Below are positions 1 to 10,760 of a DNA stretch of 64,000 bases, piece after piece; the first letter of the stretch is position 1, and each line of letters begins with the position of its first letter. The position numbers and the translations under genes are program-made. This stretch comes from Petrosia ficiformis (taxonomy: Eukaryota; Porifera; Demospongiae; Haplosclerida; Petrosiidae), in assembly GCA_947044365.1 (NCBI GenBank), contig OX345636.1, positions 63,051,537 through 63,115,536 on the forward strand, read 5' to 3'. The notes beneath the pieces were generated by a model that saw only the letters and a program-made list of their open reading frames with translations, ran no database searches and was not told where the DNA came from.

Positions 1-330
1 GTTCGTTTTATTAGGATATTCGGTTTTACTACTAAATTATAACTGCAAGAATGTAGACTATATTTACATTGACTTCAATGCAAAACGGAAACAAGATGGC
101 GCAGAAACGTACCCCGGAAGTGACGTGAGGGTTCATTTATAATAATTGCATAACTTGCTCTCTTAAATGAAACGGTCTATTATTATGTATGGACACATTG
201 CAGTTGTCAGTACAAAAGCTGTAATTAAAATTGTTATTGCATTAGGTAATTAACCTCAGGTTTACTGTGTGGCTGAAATAGCACTTTGAAAGATGCTAAA
301 ATGTCATCATGTTGTTATAAAAAAATAAAA

Positions 331-440
331 AGATAACCAAGTCCTCCAGCTCCAAATGAACAAAAAAAAGGGATAACCAAGCGGGAATTGAACCAGGGTC
401 CCACAGCTCCAAAGAAACAAAAAGAGATAACCAAACTTCT
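331..440 (-). repeat. tRNA-like (B-box) SINE-like fragment
   Basis: Read on the minus strand, the segment contains GGTTCAATTCC (384-394) followed by CGCTTGGTTA, which fits an RNA polymerase III B-box and T-arm-like sequence. The same sentence of words (aaccaagcgggaat-gaaccagggtc, then cagctccaaa-gaacaaaaag) recurs at 1.06-1.32 kb. There is no complete cloverleaf, so this is read as debris of a tRNA-derived repeat and not a tRNA gene. Confidence 0.4.
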
Positions 441-1057
441 AGTTCTACCATGCCTATAGTAAACTCACCAATCATATTGCGTGGTTGATAAATGTATTAT
501 CAACCGCTTCAAAAGGCTGATTTTAATCAATTTGATTAGTCACTTTTGCGGAAATTCCCACTCATTGCTGGGAGCTAGGAAATATTGTTTTCTAGTATTT
601 CTTATTATTATTTTCTATGATATTTTATTATACAACAATTATAAATTATGTGATTATAGCATTACATGTGTTACTCTAAGTAGTTGTACTGTTCAGTGAT
701 TGCAGTTATAATTGAGTGTAATATTGCTACTGGTGGATAGATAGCTAATGGTTGGGCTGGAAGTCTGCCACATATGCATGCTAGTAGGAGCTCTTTCTGT
801 TGTTTGCAATTGAACTGTTGTTACTTGTCTAAGGAATCACAGAAATCCATGCTAGGTTAGTAAAATTATGCATACAGTTGCCACTCGAAAAGATTTGCTT
901 AGCTACTATATTTCACGCTCGTTTCATGGTAAAAGGTAAAATGGTAAAAATACACCTCAGTACGGTTTCTAATGGTTCATCAAACATCGTGCCTTCGGCC
1001 CTCGGTTTGATAAATCCAGTAGAAACCTTTACCTGTGTGAATAACCTATACATGTAT

Positions 1058-1320
1058 TGAACCAGAGTCCTCCAGCTTCAAATGAACAAAAAGAGAAAAA
1101 CTCGAAATTGACAGAAGGACAACCAAGCTCCAGAGTCCAGCTCAAATGAACGTTAACCAAGCGGGAATCGAACCAGGGTCTCACAGTTCTCAAAATTGAC
1201 TAATGAACAAAAAGAAAAAAAAAGACAACCATTGTGTATCGAACCAGAGTCCCAAGCTCCAAAGGAACAAAAAGAAAAAAAAAAGATAGGCCATTGTGTA
1301 TCGAACCAGAGTCCCCTAGC
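1058..1320 (-). repeat. Tandem degenerate tRNA-like (B-box) units
   Basis: Four degenerate copies of a roughly 60-base word set (gaaccagagtc / cagctccaaa / gaacaaaaagaaa) lie in a row. On the minus strand one copy has a perfect B-box match, GGTTCGATTCC (1164-1174). The A-rich spacer between copies resembles SINE tails. Same family as 331-440. Confidence 0.4.
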
Positions 1321-2063
1321 GTAAAAAAATACTAATCACTCATGAATATATTTGGGAGGACTGTTATTGATTACGAAAATGTAATACTGCAATTATTATC
1401 TGTACATGTACTGTTAGAGACTATATGATGGACCTATGCTACCTTTATATAATTGAAAACCAGGTCAATTGTTAGTGATGATAATTACTATAATTATAGT
1501 ACTGAAAGCACTATGTAGTTTATGATGAATGTCCTTAGTATGGTTTAAACCATGCACACAGAGGATGATATACTAAGTATACCATTGATAATTATATTTG
1601 AGTATGGTGAGTAACATACGTACTATCACTGAAGTGATTATAAATATCCCATAGCAAGAGTATGCATGTTATTATGAATTGAACTACTTTGTATATAGCT
1701 TCTCCTATATAATTTTTGGTGCTCCTTATAGTGTTGTAGTTTGTGTTGCTGTGGATGATAACAGGTTATATAACAGAATTATAAAACATGTTACTCCACC
1801 AGATTCCAGACTAGTTTTCATTTGAAGTTTTGCTGTATCAGTATATATAATTATGGTATAGATAATGTATAATTATCACTTATAAAAGAAGCTTTTTTTC
1901 TTTCTATCAAGATTAATAACAACAGTACAACTATCATTTCTAACAAATTAAAAGCCAAAAAAAAAGGTTTCTACCTATAAAGCAAGGATTATGTTAAAGG
2001 ATAAAGGGGTAATACATAATTATAACAGCAACATTGTTTATATCTTGGTTTCTTGTCATGAAA

Positions 2064-2080
2064 TTAAACTTCCTCAATAA
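2064..2080 (-). CDS. Gene B terminal micro-exon (17 nt, stop codon)
   Basis: On the minus strand a TTTTGCAG acceptor (ending 2081) is followed by TT ATT GAG GAA GTT TAA. Joined in phase 1 to the Death-domain exon at 2447-2785, it adds V-I-E-E-V and stops. Phase agreement plus a good acceptor is the evidence. No clear AATAAA signal was recognised just downstream, so the 3' end of the transcript is not placed. Confidence 0.5.
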
Positions 2081-2446
2081 CTGCAAAACAAAATGAAACA
2101 CAAATACAAACTTAATATATCTCTGGATTTCATATATGAATTGTGGTTAGGGGAGAAAACCAGTCATCCAAACCTCATTGCCCCTTGCTGACTGTTCAAG
2201 TATGCTCTGCATGCAACATTTTTTTGTATTCACTTATTCAGGACTACCGCATACATAATATTCCTACCAAAATGCACAGTTCAATTGATTATGTAATTCA
2301 GATTAGATTGCACTGATTATTTCAGCTACTCACTTTTTCTCAAAATGAAATTAAACAGAACATATATTTTAAGGTGATGAATAATTATAGTAAGTTCATA
2401 CATCTATACAGAATAAAAATAAACAGTACTTTCATTAGTCTCTCAC

Positions 2447-2785
2447 CAGTGAATTTGAAATCTGCAGTTTTGCAGTATTTCTTGATGACATCCTCCTGGC
2501 ATAAGTGCTTTTGAACCAGGTTTAAGAGGGCAATGTACTTCAATTCTTTCAATACATTCAAAATACATTTCCATGTTACTTCACATGTTTCGGAATCAAT
2601 CCACTTGGCTAGGACTTTCTCTAAAGTACCGTCAGGAGATGACATATGAATGGATTGCCTTAATTGATTGCGATAATTGTCCTCAACCTTTAATTCTCTT
2701 GCAAACTCATCCCAGTCGGCTGACCTGCTTTTGAGCAAATGGTAAACATCATTTCTTTCTGGTCGTTTCTTGCGTATCCTTTCAC
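2447..2785 (-). CDS. Gene B exon: Death domain
   Basis: The exon (339 nt, phase 1 in and out) starts after a CACAAAG acceptor and ends at ACTG|GTGAGA. The translation has the hallmarks of a Death domain: WDEFARELKVEDNYRNQL in the first half and LEKVLAKWIDS followed by VTWKCILNVLKEL in the second, the classic helix 5-6 region. Death domains are homotypic adaptor modules in apoptosis and innate-immune signalling; which partner it binds cannot be read from the sequence. It is the best preserved domain of gene B, lies C-terminal to the caspase-like part, and closely resembles the broken Death-domain exon at 8812-9159. Confidence 0.75.
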
Positions 2786-3734
2786 CTTTGTGACACAAAA
2801 ATAATAGATGTCAAATGGTTTTGTTAACATCAGTTATTAATAACAATTTGAAGAAGTCATTATGCTTTATTTGATAGCTCTTGTTAGTGTTTCACCTCAT
2901 AATCAATTGTGTTTTGTGCATATGCATTTAGAATCTTAGCTCCACCGTAATGCTCACATTAATGTCGCGTATTCATACTTGTACAATATAAATGTATGGT
3001 TAATATTGTGTGTGTGTTTTATAACAGTTGAGGCTATTGCTTGCCCATTATCTGTCTGTCTGTTCTCTCTCTCTTCTCCAGCTAACAATGCTTTAATGTA
3101 CTAATCCAGTTTTAATGGTTATCTAAAACAAGTGCAAACCTTCAAACTTTCACTTGTTTTTGTTGACAAAGCTTTAATGGTAGATTTTCACCCCTTGTCC
3201 CAGCTTTAGTAGGAACAGGGTGAACTAGGAGGGCTAAAGGCCAAGATCCCTATTCCAACTTTCACCTTGTAAAATTAGTATACTGCCCACGTAAAAATAA
3301 CTTAATAATTGGGAAAATTGTTGCACTACTAACAAAGTATTTTCCATTCACAATACTTTATATCTCTCTGATTGCATCAGTATCAATCTCAAACTAGAAT
3401 TTAAGTTTTCATTGTGGACAATCGCTCACTGAATGGGTTTTGTTGCTACGAACTATTTAATTTAACATGTCACCACTGACTATTTTAAAACCTACTTCCT
3501 ATTACAATGTTTTACATAATTGTATATATAATATCTACACTTGCCGAGTTAACCCCCCTCCCTCCAATTTGTACTTTAATCCTACCAATATGATCCTCCT
3601 GCAAGTGTTCAATCTATCTGTATGCTATAATGTGGATTTCAGTTGATTGTGTTTTAGTGACTCTGATTAAACTCTTAATCTAGCATTAATTACTTTATAA
3701 ATAACTAATTATTATTATTTTACTTATAACATAC

Positions 3735-4061
3735 CAGCAGTGTTACTCTCATCCTTCATCTTCCTCACAATAGTATTAAGACAACTTTCTTCCTCCATTA
3801 CCTCTAGTACCACATCTAGCATTTCAGGATTTTTATTAACAGCCTTTTCTACATGACTAAGAAGAGTATCAGCTTCTTTATGCTTGTGGCAGACGTCATC
3901 CTTGGAGGTAGTATCAATGATTTTTCTAGCTAAAAGCCCACCAGCTAGGGAAAATAAACTTGTTTCATTTTCTTCAATATTTAATACACAGCACAAGTCA
4001 CTCCTGTGACATCTTATAACACTGTCAGGTGTGACAGGTTCTGTTGGCAATATTGGGATTC
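3735..4061 (-). CDS. Gene B exon: linker between caspase-like and Death domains
   Basis: A 327-nt open exon (phase 1 in and out) bounded by TTTGTAG|GAATCCC and GCTG|GTATGTT. It encodes about 108 residues, mainly charged and helical, for example the K-E-A-D-T-L-L-S-H-V-E-K-A-V-N-K-N-P-E-M region and a later V-V-L-E-V-M-E-E-E stretch. I recognise no family. It could be the C-terminal part of the caspase-like fold or a helical linker before the Death domain. The hydrophobic residues seen just upstream in the same frame belong to the intron and are not a signal peptide. Confidence 0.55.
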
Positions 4062-4129
4062 CTACAAACAATATAATTAAAGAAGCTATAATTACACTAC
4101 ACACACACATTGTTATTTATTCATACCAT

Positions 4130-4872
4130 TCAAATAGACTGAACCCACAGAGGAGTGTAGTGAAGTGTGACCAGTGTCTTTGACAGTGTCATGTGTCAAT
4201 CAAGAATACGACTTATTGAAAGACATTTCTTCTTCAGATTATTACAAAGTGTTTGACTCCAAATTCTTTGAATGTGTTCCGTTTGCAGAACACTAGTTGC
4301 ATAGTATGCAACGAGAGATCGAACTGGTGCATTTAGATTTAGTAGCTTCTCTTGCTCTTGGAGTGAAACAGGTTTCATTGAATCACAGAGGTCGTCTGAC
4401 TCACTTTCTTCAAACATGTCTGCTTGATGTTTACTTAAACAACAATCGAAAAAGAATAAGCAAAATGGACGATTTTTTTTTGTGTTGAATGGAGAAAGAA
4501 TATTCTCTTGGATATCCAATATCTCTGTTTCATTACTTGCTTCTGGTACTAATAATAGACACTTAGATTTATTGACACCTACGAAGTCCAGCATAGTAAA
4601 AGACGATATATTTATAGGTGGGGGGGGGGGGGGGTATTCCACTTTAACAGCTGCTTTCACCAAACAAGCTATTTTAGAACAAGTTGTTTCTCTCTTGCTC
4701 CAGAGAGCAAAACTCAAATCGTTTGCAAATGTCGATGATAAATCATGAACATCAGTCCCATCTGGGAACCCAATCAGAAAAGCAATTCCCTGAGCATTTG
4801 GTTTATCAGAACATCGCTGTTTAATCTTCATCTTCATTTTCTCCAGTTTCTCAGTACTGACATGAAAAGGAC
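4130..4872 (-). CDS. Gene B: caspase-like (C14-type) domain, probably inactive, frame broken near its end
   Basis: After an ATACAG acceptor the exon (from 4872) reads GPFHVSTEKLEK, then a caspase-like core: GIAFLIGF (first strand), FANDLSFALW, LLLVPEAS, FCLFFFDCC (the strand carrying the catalytic Cys in caspases) and LVAYYATS (the conserved strand after it). The position where caspases have the Ser-Gly-His-Gly loop reads F-V-G-V-N, so the catalytic His appears absent, suggesting a pseudoprotease. The main frame hits TGA at 4196-4198. A second frame then carries S-L-H-S-S-V-G-S-V-Y-L-N-G (p10-like) up to a good donor at about 4130, in the phase that fits the next exon. So either a one-base lesion or an unseen small intron breaks the reading. 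A run of 15 G (4620-4634) codes for prolines. Caspase homology is my reading of motifs, not a search result. Confidence 0.55.
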
Positions 4873-5024
4873 CTGTATATTGAAGCAATGTAATTATGTA
4901 TTAATTTTACTGAAACTAATGAACTTGTAATTAAACCATGGCCACATACTAAATATAATTATTATGGAATCAAAGAAAAATTGTAAACACTACAACACAT
5001 ATAATGTGATAAAATTACTCTTAC

Positions 5025-5061
5025 CTTGCTCAGACCCTTCTGGTTTTGATGGATCGAACTT
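5025..5061 (-). CDS. Gene B small exon upstream of the caspase-like exon
   Basis: A 37-nt exon between CTCTTTTAG and CAAG|GTAAGAG encodes KFDPSKPEGSEQ plus one base, matching the phase-1 entry of the caspase-like exon. Support is limited to splice consensus and phase. What lies further 5' is not resolved. Confidence 0.45.
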
Positions 5062-5126
5062 CTAAAAGAGATTGTTATATTTAATTATAACAAAATAAAA
5101 TAGAGAAAATGTATTTCTATGATTGC

Positions 5127-5132
<6 letters not shown>

Positions 5133-5199
<67 letters not shown>

Positions 5200-5208
5200 G
5201 AATATACT

Positions 5209-5249
<41 letters not shown>

Positions 5250-5281
5250 CACACACGCACATACACAAACATATATATACA
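5133..5281. repeat. (TA)n then (AC)n microsatellite
   Basis: A long alternating TA run is followed by an AC run and degenerate CA/TA words. Reading frames through it give only IY and TH repeats and are not genes. Confidence 0.95.
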
Positions 5282-5499
5282 TACATTTCTATGGGGCGTG
5301 TAAGTTTATATTTCTCATATAAACGTCAAAATAGGTTGATATTTTAAAATATCAACCTTGTGAAACCCGACAGCGATTTCTTACAGACTCAACGACAATC
5401 TTTTGCAGGACAATCCAAGGTATGAATCTCATTCTAAAATAATTATATCAGATATAACATGTTTCATCTCTCTATATGCATTATATAAACCTCTGAAAC

Positions 5500-5700
5500 A
5501 TGTTATATATAACACACACATATATATATATATATATATATCCACACACACATATACACATACATACATACATATATACATACATGCATACATATATATG
5601 CCCTTGTTTTGATGTGGTAGTAATTAGATTGGTTTAATATGTTCAGTAATGTGTTATTAGTTCCTGTGCAGAGGAATTGGAATTCCAATTGTATGTAAAT
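5500..5700 (+). repeat. TA/CA-rich repeat module, copy 1
   Basis: CA/TA words, then a unique-looking tail: GTTTTGATGTGGTAGTAATT, a TTGGTTTAATA motif, CAGTAAT-TGTTATTAGT and GGAATTCCAA. The same tail returns at 6340-6450. The two modules flank the MITE at 5773-6119. Confidence 0.7.
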
Positions 5701-5772
5701 AATAATTATATATACGTTTGTATATATATAAATTATATATATATATAGATATATATATATATAATATATATA

Positions 5773-6119
5773 TGTGACCGAATTTGCGAAAATCATGCTT
5801 ATGTCATAAATTTTTTGTATTACCTGAATAGAGTATTCAATTAACTCCAGAATCATGCTTATGGGATAAAATTTGAAAATTGATTTTTAGAAAAATCAAT
5901 TATTTAATCGTAATGACTAAAAACCTTTTTAGGAGTGGCTAGCGAAGCACAGAGATGTCTCTAAACTTCTCTGAAGGTATGAGTGAATAGGTAAGATGTT
6001 AATGAAGCTTTTTATGTAGTAAAACAGTAATCACCCAAGTAAGCCATAACTGACTATTTCTCTCGTATCTCAAAATTAATAATTATCCCATAAGCCTGAT
6101 TTTCGCAAATTCAGTCACA
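5773..6119. mobile_element. MITE with about 26-bp terminal inverted repeats, TA target
   Basis: The left end reads TGTGACCGAATTTGCGAAAA then TCATGCTTATG; the right end is its near-perfect reverse complement (CATAAGCCTGA then TTTTCGCAAATTCAGTCACA). Both ends sit in TATATA sequence, as expected for an element with a TA target duplication. The 347-bp interior has no coding potential. A Tc1/mariner-type origin is an inference from the TA flanks alone. Confidence 0.7.
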
Positions 6120-6480
6120 TATATATAATTTATATATATATATATATATATATTGCACACACACACACTCACAAACATATATATCCATACACTCACATAC
6201 ATATACTTATACAAATGTACATACATGTATATATAATTATACACCCTCATATATCCATGCACACATATATATCTATGCACATCCACACACACATATTGTA
6301 TATACATACATACATACATACATGCATACATATATATGCACACATTCCAATGTTTTGATGTGGTAGTAATTAAATTGGTTTAATACCTTCAGTAATATGT
6401 TATTAGTAACTGTGAAGAAGAAATGGAATTCCAACTGTATATAAATATTATTGTATATATAATAATAATAATAATATGTA
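6120..6480 (+). repeat. TA/CA-rich repeat module, copy 2
   Basis: TA run, then CA/TA words, then the tail shared with 5500-5700 (TTTTGATGTGGTAGTAATTA... GGAATTCCAACTGTAT). The duplication probably arose before or with the MITE insertion between the two copies. Confidence 0.7.
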
Positions 6481-8811
6481 TGTGTGTATTAACTTTTAGA
6501 TAAACTGTTTGAATTCCATTTCCTCTTCACAGAACTATTATAGTTAGTTTATACTTTCAGTTTTAGCTTTTGCACACATACTCACATTATTATACCTCAT
6601 TCTTTCAATGCTTACAAGTTAGCCTGGCTGGTGCATTCGTTATAGCAGCAGATTTGAAACTTGATATGAGGACCTTTCATCTTCTTGATACCAAGTGTTA
6701 ACTAAGTTGCTTGTATTTGTGTCATCTACTTTAACTGCTTACTTTTCCTAGTTGTAGTTTATTCTAAAGGAAAGATAGAAGCCTTATTTATCATTTTGGT
6801 TTGACGTGGGCACTAAAAATGACAAATTTCGTGGATAACCAGTAATCAACAAAAAACCAAAAATTCTATTTAAATACCCTTACATTCTACATTGGTGTGA
6901 ATTACATCATAGTAAATTTAACAAAGTATAGACAGTAGTGAACAGTACAGTACAGTACATTACAGATTGTAGTACAATCATCTCAGTGAGAAAATTATAT
7001 TAATCCAGAGTCATCAAGGAAAACTGAAAGACATACATGATAATAGGATAACAAACAGATGCAATAATTATAATTTATGTCAATCTGGAGATTATATTCC
7101 CATTGATTTTTTCAGAAATATATCATTGATAATAAGTAATCAGAAACATACAATTATTAATTTTGTAAAATTCTCTTCTTTAATAATTATTATTTTACCA
7201 AAATTATGTTGTAATTATTTTTGATTACCAATACTATTAGTTGACACGGTGTTGATAACTTAGTAGTTTTAAATCGAGGTATAATTTCTCATTCTATAAT
7301 TTTCTGTTATCTATTTGCTTACAGGATTTCATTCCATCACAAATATGAAATCCAATAAACAATGGAATTACATTACTAAAATGTAATGTATATACTTGTA
7401 ATTATGGTTTGCTTTCAACTAATTATTATACTCAGAAGTGGAAATATACAAATTATATAATCATCAATCATTGAAACTCGAAAGTCATGATACAATTTGA
7501 AAGCCATTCAGACCTATCAGTCAAGTCGAACTTCATCTAATTAGTGCTACATTCATAAATCTAAATTTTTATTTTCGATCACCATAATAGATCAAATATA
7601 ATAATTATGACATTTATCATGATAGTTATTTAGTTATTCCTGGATCTCTATTCTCTGGTAGTGATTTATCTGGACTGGGGAACTTACTTGTAACAAATTT
7701 ACTTGTTTATAACGATGAACAGTAACTCGTATATGGAGGGAAAATGGATTTTTGTCCTGAAATGGAACTTTTTACAGGAAATCTTCTGCACTTCCCTTAC
7801 CCAAATGCCAATTACACCCTCGGACTAAAACAAGCAATTTTAGTCAATTAACATAATTATCTATTCAAACCTCACATATTTCATTTTCCCACTTGTTTCT
7901 CACATTTGCTCATAATTTCTCCACAGTAATTATGCTTGTTAACATTACCATAGTTTTGTCCATGATATGTACTTATTTAAAAGGTTTTGTATTCATATAG
8001 ATACCAGAGAACGTACTTGAAAACATTAGGGCCCAACACAATTTAGAACATTTCTGCTGTAGAATTATGTAGAAGCAAGGCTTATAGTAATTCACCAAAA
8101 TAATTAAAATAGGTGACAAATTTTCCACAGACATCACAAGAGTTACTTGTGTTGTTCCTGTTCTTTCAGATGTTCATAAACATGGCTATTACATCAGTAG
8201 CCTCACATGTACAACACAAATATGTTACAAAAATATTTTCATCATGATGACAGTTAGCATTGTTCCTCAAGTTTAAATTATAGGAAGAATCCAGTTGCAG
8301 CTAGCTCCACCATACCCTCATACCACCCATGCTTCACAATATTATGAGGGAAAATCCCAAAGGTATAAATTATTTGTAAATAGATAAAATTCAACAGATA
8401 CAAACAATCCCAATGAAACCATACAAATTGAATAATAATTATAATAATAAAGTAAGACTAAAAATAGACACAATATACTTGACTAAACCATACTACACAC
8501 TCAATACATAATGTGAAAAGATAAGCAAATCAACTTACTACAAAATATTACAAAATTCATGCATGATAAATTTATTACAGTATGCAAAAATGTTTACTGC
8601 AATACCACTTTATCGTTTAGAAATTGCTATTACTTGCAGCTGTGTTTACTTCAATAGTCTGTGGAAAAGAAATTGCAAGTAAACCAGATAGTTAACTGAT
8701 TGAAGCTAAAGATTGTTTGATGTGTATTGAGTACATATAAAGTGCTGTAATAATTATAATTATAATTATGTATATGTGTGTGCATGGATAACAATATCCA
8801 GAAGTGATTAC
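6481..8811. other. AT-rich stretch within or between gene B parts, no feature seen
   Basis: No domain-bearing ORF, convincing exon or structured repeat was found. It is probably intronic if the exons on either side belong to one gene, but the phase of the exon at 5025-5061 (phase 0) does not match the likely end of the exon at 8812-9159 (phase 1), so at least one exon would be missing. Confidence 0.4.
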
Positions 8812-9159
8812 CTGTAACTTCAAAATCCACTTTTTTTTACTATAGTTCTTCACTACATCTTGTTATTCTTTCACATCTCTTGCTAATTCTATAAATTTGA
8901 GCTCTTCTAATACATGAATGATAATTAGCCATGATACTGCAGATGTATCTGAGTTTATCCAGTTTATGAGTACTTTTTCCAGCTTCCTTTTAGTGGTAGT
9001 AACATTGCCTTCAACTGCAATCTCATGGCGCGAGTTAGCATCAATATTTATCTCCCTGACAAAGTCCTCCAAATAAGCTGATTTCTTTTTGAGTAGGTTG
9101 AAAACATCAGACCTCTCGAGAGATTTCTTCATTATAGAGGGAAGTGTTTTAGCAGTCAC
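8812..9159 (-). pseudogene. Death-domain exon with in-frame stop and frameshift
   Basis: The exon enters in phase 0 after TTCAAAG and encodes a Death domain: SDVFNLLKKKSAYLEDFVRE, then LEKVLINWINSD and VSWLIIIHVLEELKFIELA. Where the intact exon at 2447-2785 continues, this copy has TAA (8863-8865); downstream the similarity resumes as QDVVKNYSKK. A run of eight A (plus-strand T 8831-8838) then needs a one-base shift before VDFEVT and a good donor ACAG|GTAATC at 8812. So the tail is preserved but unreadable in one frame. Either gene B is a pseudogene, or this exon now ends a shorter protein, or it is skipped. Confidence 0.6.
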
Positions 9160-9305
9160 CTTTGAACAAGTACAAAGAAACTTATTTTTTATAAATGATT
9201 AATTTACATGATATAATAATTATGTATGTATATCAGTTTTCCTGTTACAACAATAGGAGTTATGTTATGAGGGGACCAATAATAATGAGTTAAAATATTA
9301 CTCAC

Positions 9306-9358
9306 CTTTTGCACCTTACTGCACACTAGATGTTGAAGATTAACAACTCTCTCGGTTT
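9306..9358 (-). CDS. Small exon preceding the broken Death-domain exon
   Basis: A 53-nt exon between TCTAATACAG and AAAAG|GTGAGT. It reads (x)TERVVNLQHLVCSKVQK and ends in phase 0, exactly what the Death-domain exon at 9159 needs. No domain is recognised and nothing convincing was found further upstream. Confidence 0.4.
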
Positions 9359-9486
9359 CTGTATTAGATATACTAAACATTATGTACATAGTTTTATGTA
9401 TATGCCATTCCATATTAATGATTATGCAACTATTATTATAGTTGGACATAAGGAGCTACTGCAATTTTTAAAATAGAATGGATTAC

Positions 9487-9566
9487 ATTTAACACATGTA
9501 ATGTATGTATTACATGTATCACATGAAATACATGTATTACATGTATATATTACATGTATTAGATTG
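9487..9566. repeat. Short ACATGTAT-type tandem repeat
   Basis: Repeated palindromic words of the type TACATGTA / ATTACATGTAT occur about eight times in 80 bases. Confidence 0.7.
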
Positions 9567-9689
9567 GGATAATTATAATAATTCTACAGTACTTCACTCA
9601 CTCATTGTTATGTTTAAATGACAGTAGTTGGACCTGCCTTTTTTATAGTGTTTATATTAGAAAGTGGTTTTATTCGTAATCTGGTTGCC

Positions 9690-10760
9690 AAAAGTGGGTC
9701 AGTGGTCTCCTTGCATGTGTGAGGAGGGCTAGCTCACTGATGTGTGACCTCCTTGTATTGTGAACCTCACTACATCAATGGACAATTAGAAATATTCTGC
9801 ATCTTGGTCATCGAAACACCAGCTGAGCTGGGGCCAATGTTTTGTGCCGACAACAATGGTCAATGGATTTTTCATCCACTGTCTTGGCTTTTGCAGCCAG
9901 TTTTTGTATGTGAGGCAACAAAATCGGGTATTTACATCCTCCAGTGCAAAATCTGATGACTTTTAACTACATTTTCCAGCATTTCTCAGTGGGAAAAGAA
10001 GGCTTCGATTGTCTCTAGTATTCTCATGTCATTATCTCTCACACTCTCTTACACATTCAACCTGCAAAGCTGTTTTTTTCTGTGTAGTGTCGCTCTCCAC
10101 TCGGTCACTTGGTTGTTTATAATGCTTAATTTTTCTGGATTGGATGTTATGTTTTGTGTCCTAGTGGCAGAGTTGAAAGCTATATGTAGACAATCCAGTT
10201 TAGTGGATATGCCGTCAACACCATGCAATCTTGTCTTCCTAATTAGTTAATATATGCTATCATAGAGCTCCAATCAAGCAGAGCTTCCACACTTGCACGA
10301 AATTTTGTTATATGAAAGACATTTGAAGATATGTGATGAAATCTGCTTAGCTTCTGCTGAGATCTGCCTTCTCCATCATAGCTGCAGAGGTTATTTACAA
10401 ATTCCACAATTATGAACTCTGTGTCGATGTTGAACCTGTGATAGTCTGCTGTTGATCCAGCTTTTGCTGGCACTGCATGCTGGTATAATCAGTTATGATG
10501 ACTAATCCTGCATTTCTTGTCTCTGAAATGCATCAACTATTATTATGGAGACTTTCTTCTGCTTAGGAGTTTGTTGGGTGCTCTTTTTGGCAATGGCAAT
10601 AAACTTTTGTGTTTTGACCAAGTCCTTAATACGATGCATGCTTGTCAATTGATTTGCCAGCTTTTTGATATCAATAGGATGTTTGCACACAGAAACTGGG
10701 CAAAAAATATGCCTTTCCTTACTTCTCAATGTTTGCCGAGTGGAGAAAGAAAGTAACACG
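9690..10760 (-). pseudogene. Broken tyrosine-recombinase-like (Crypton-type) ORF
   Basis: On the minus strand successive frames give a C-x4-C-x10-H-like finger (CPVSVCKHPID... with a following M-H-R), then FVNNLCSYDGEGRSQQK, ASVEALLDW, WRATLHRKKQLCRLN, ETIEAFFSH, and YKNWLQKP. The order (C2H2-like finger, core-binding helices, YKNW-Q/K-P) matches what I recall of zinc-finger plus tyrosine-recombinase ORFs common in cnidarian and sponge genomes. Several stops and frame changes break it, and the catalytic C-terminal part (R...HxxR...Y) was not found. The family assignment is from memory and uncertain. Confidence 0.4.

Larger units (their letters stand above)
1..2063. other. Intergenic AT-rich stretch, no gene seen
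   Basis: Short ORFs here have no recognisable domain and no convincing splice signals. The only structured content is the SINE-like debris listed separately. The right edge is the terminal exon of gene B. Confidence 0.5.

Noticed and set aside
1158..1180. tRNA gene suggested by a B-box
   Set aside because: No cloverleaf, A-box or acceptor stem could be drawn around it; the word repeats in degenerate tandem units.
3724..4110. Signal peptide or membrane segment at the start of the 3735-4061 exon frame
   Set aside because: The hydrophobic residues are translated from intron sequence upstream of a clear TTTGTAG acceptor.
4297..4930. Plus-strand ORFs opposite the caspase-like exon
   Set aside because: Antisense shadows of the minus-strand exon.
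5062..6343. ORFs rich in IY, TH and VC repeats
   Set aside because: They are readings through TA and CA microsatellites and have no coding character.
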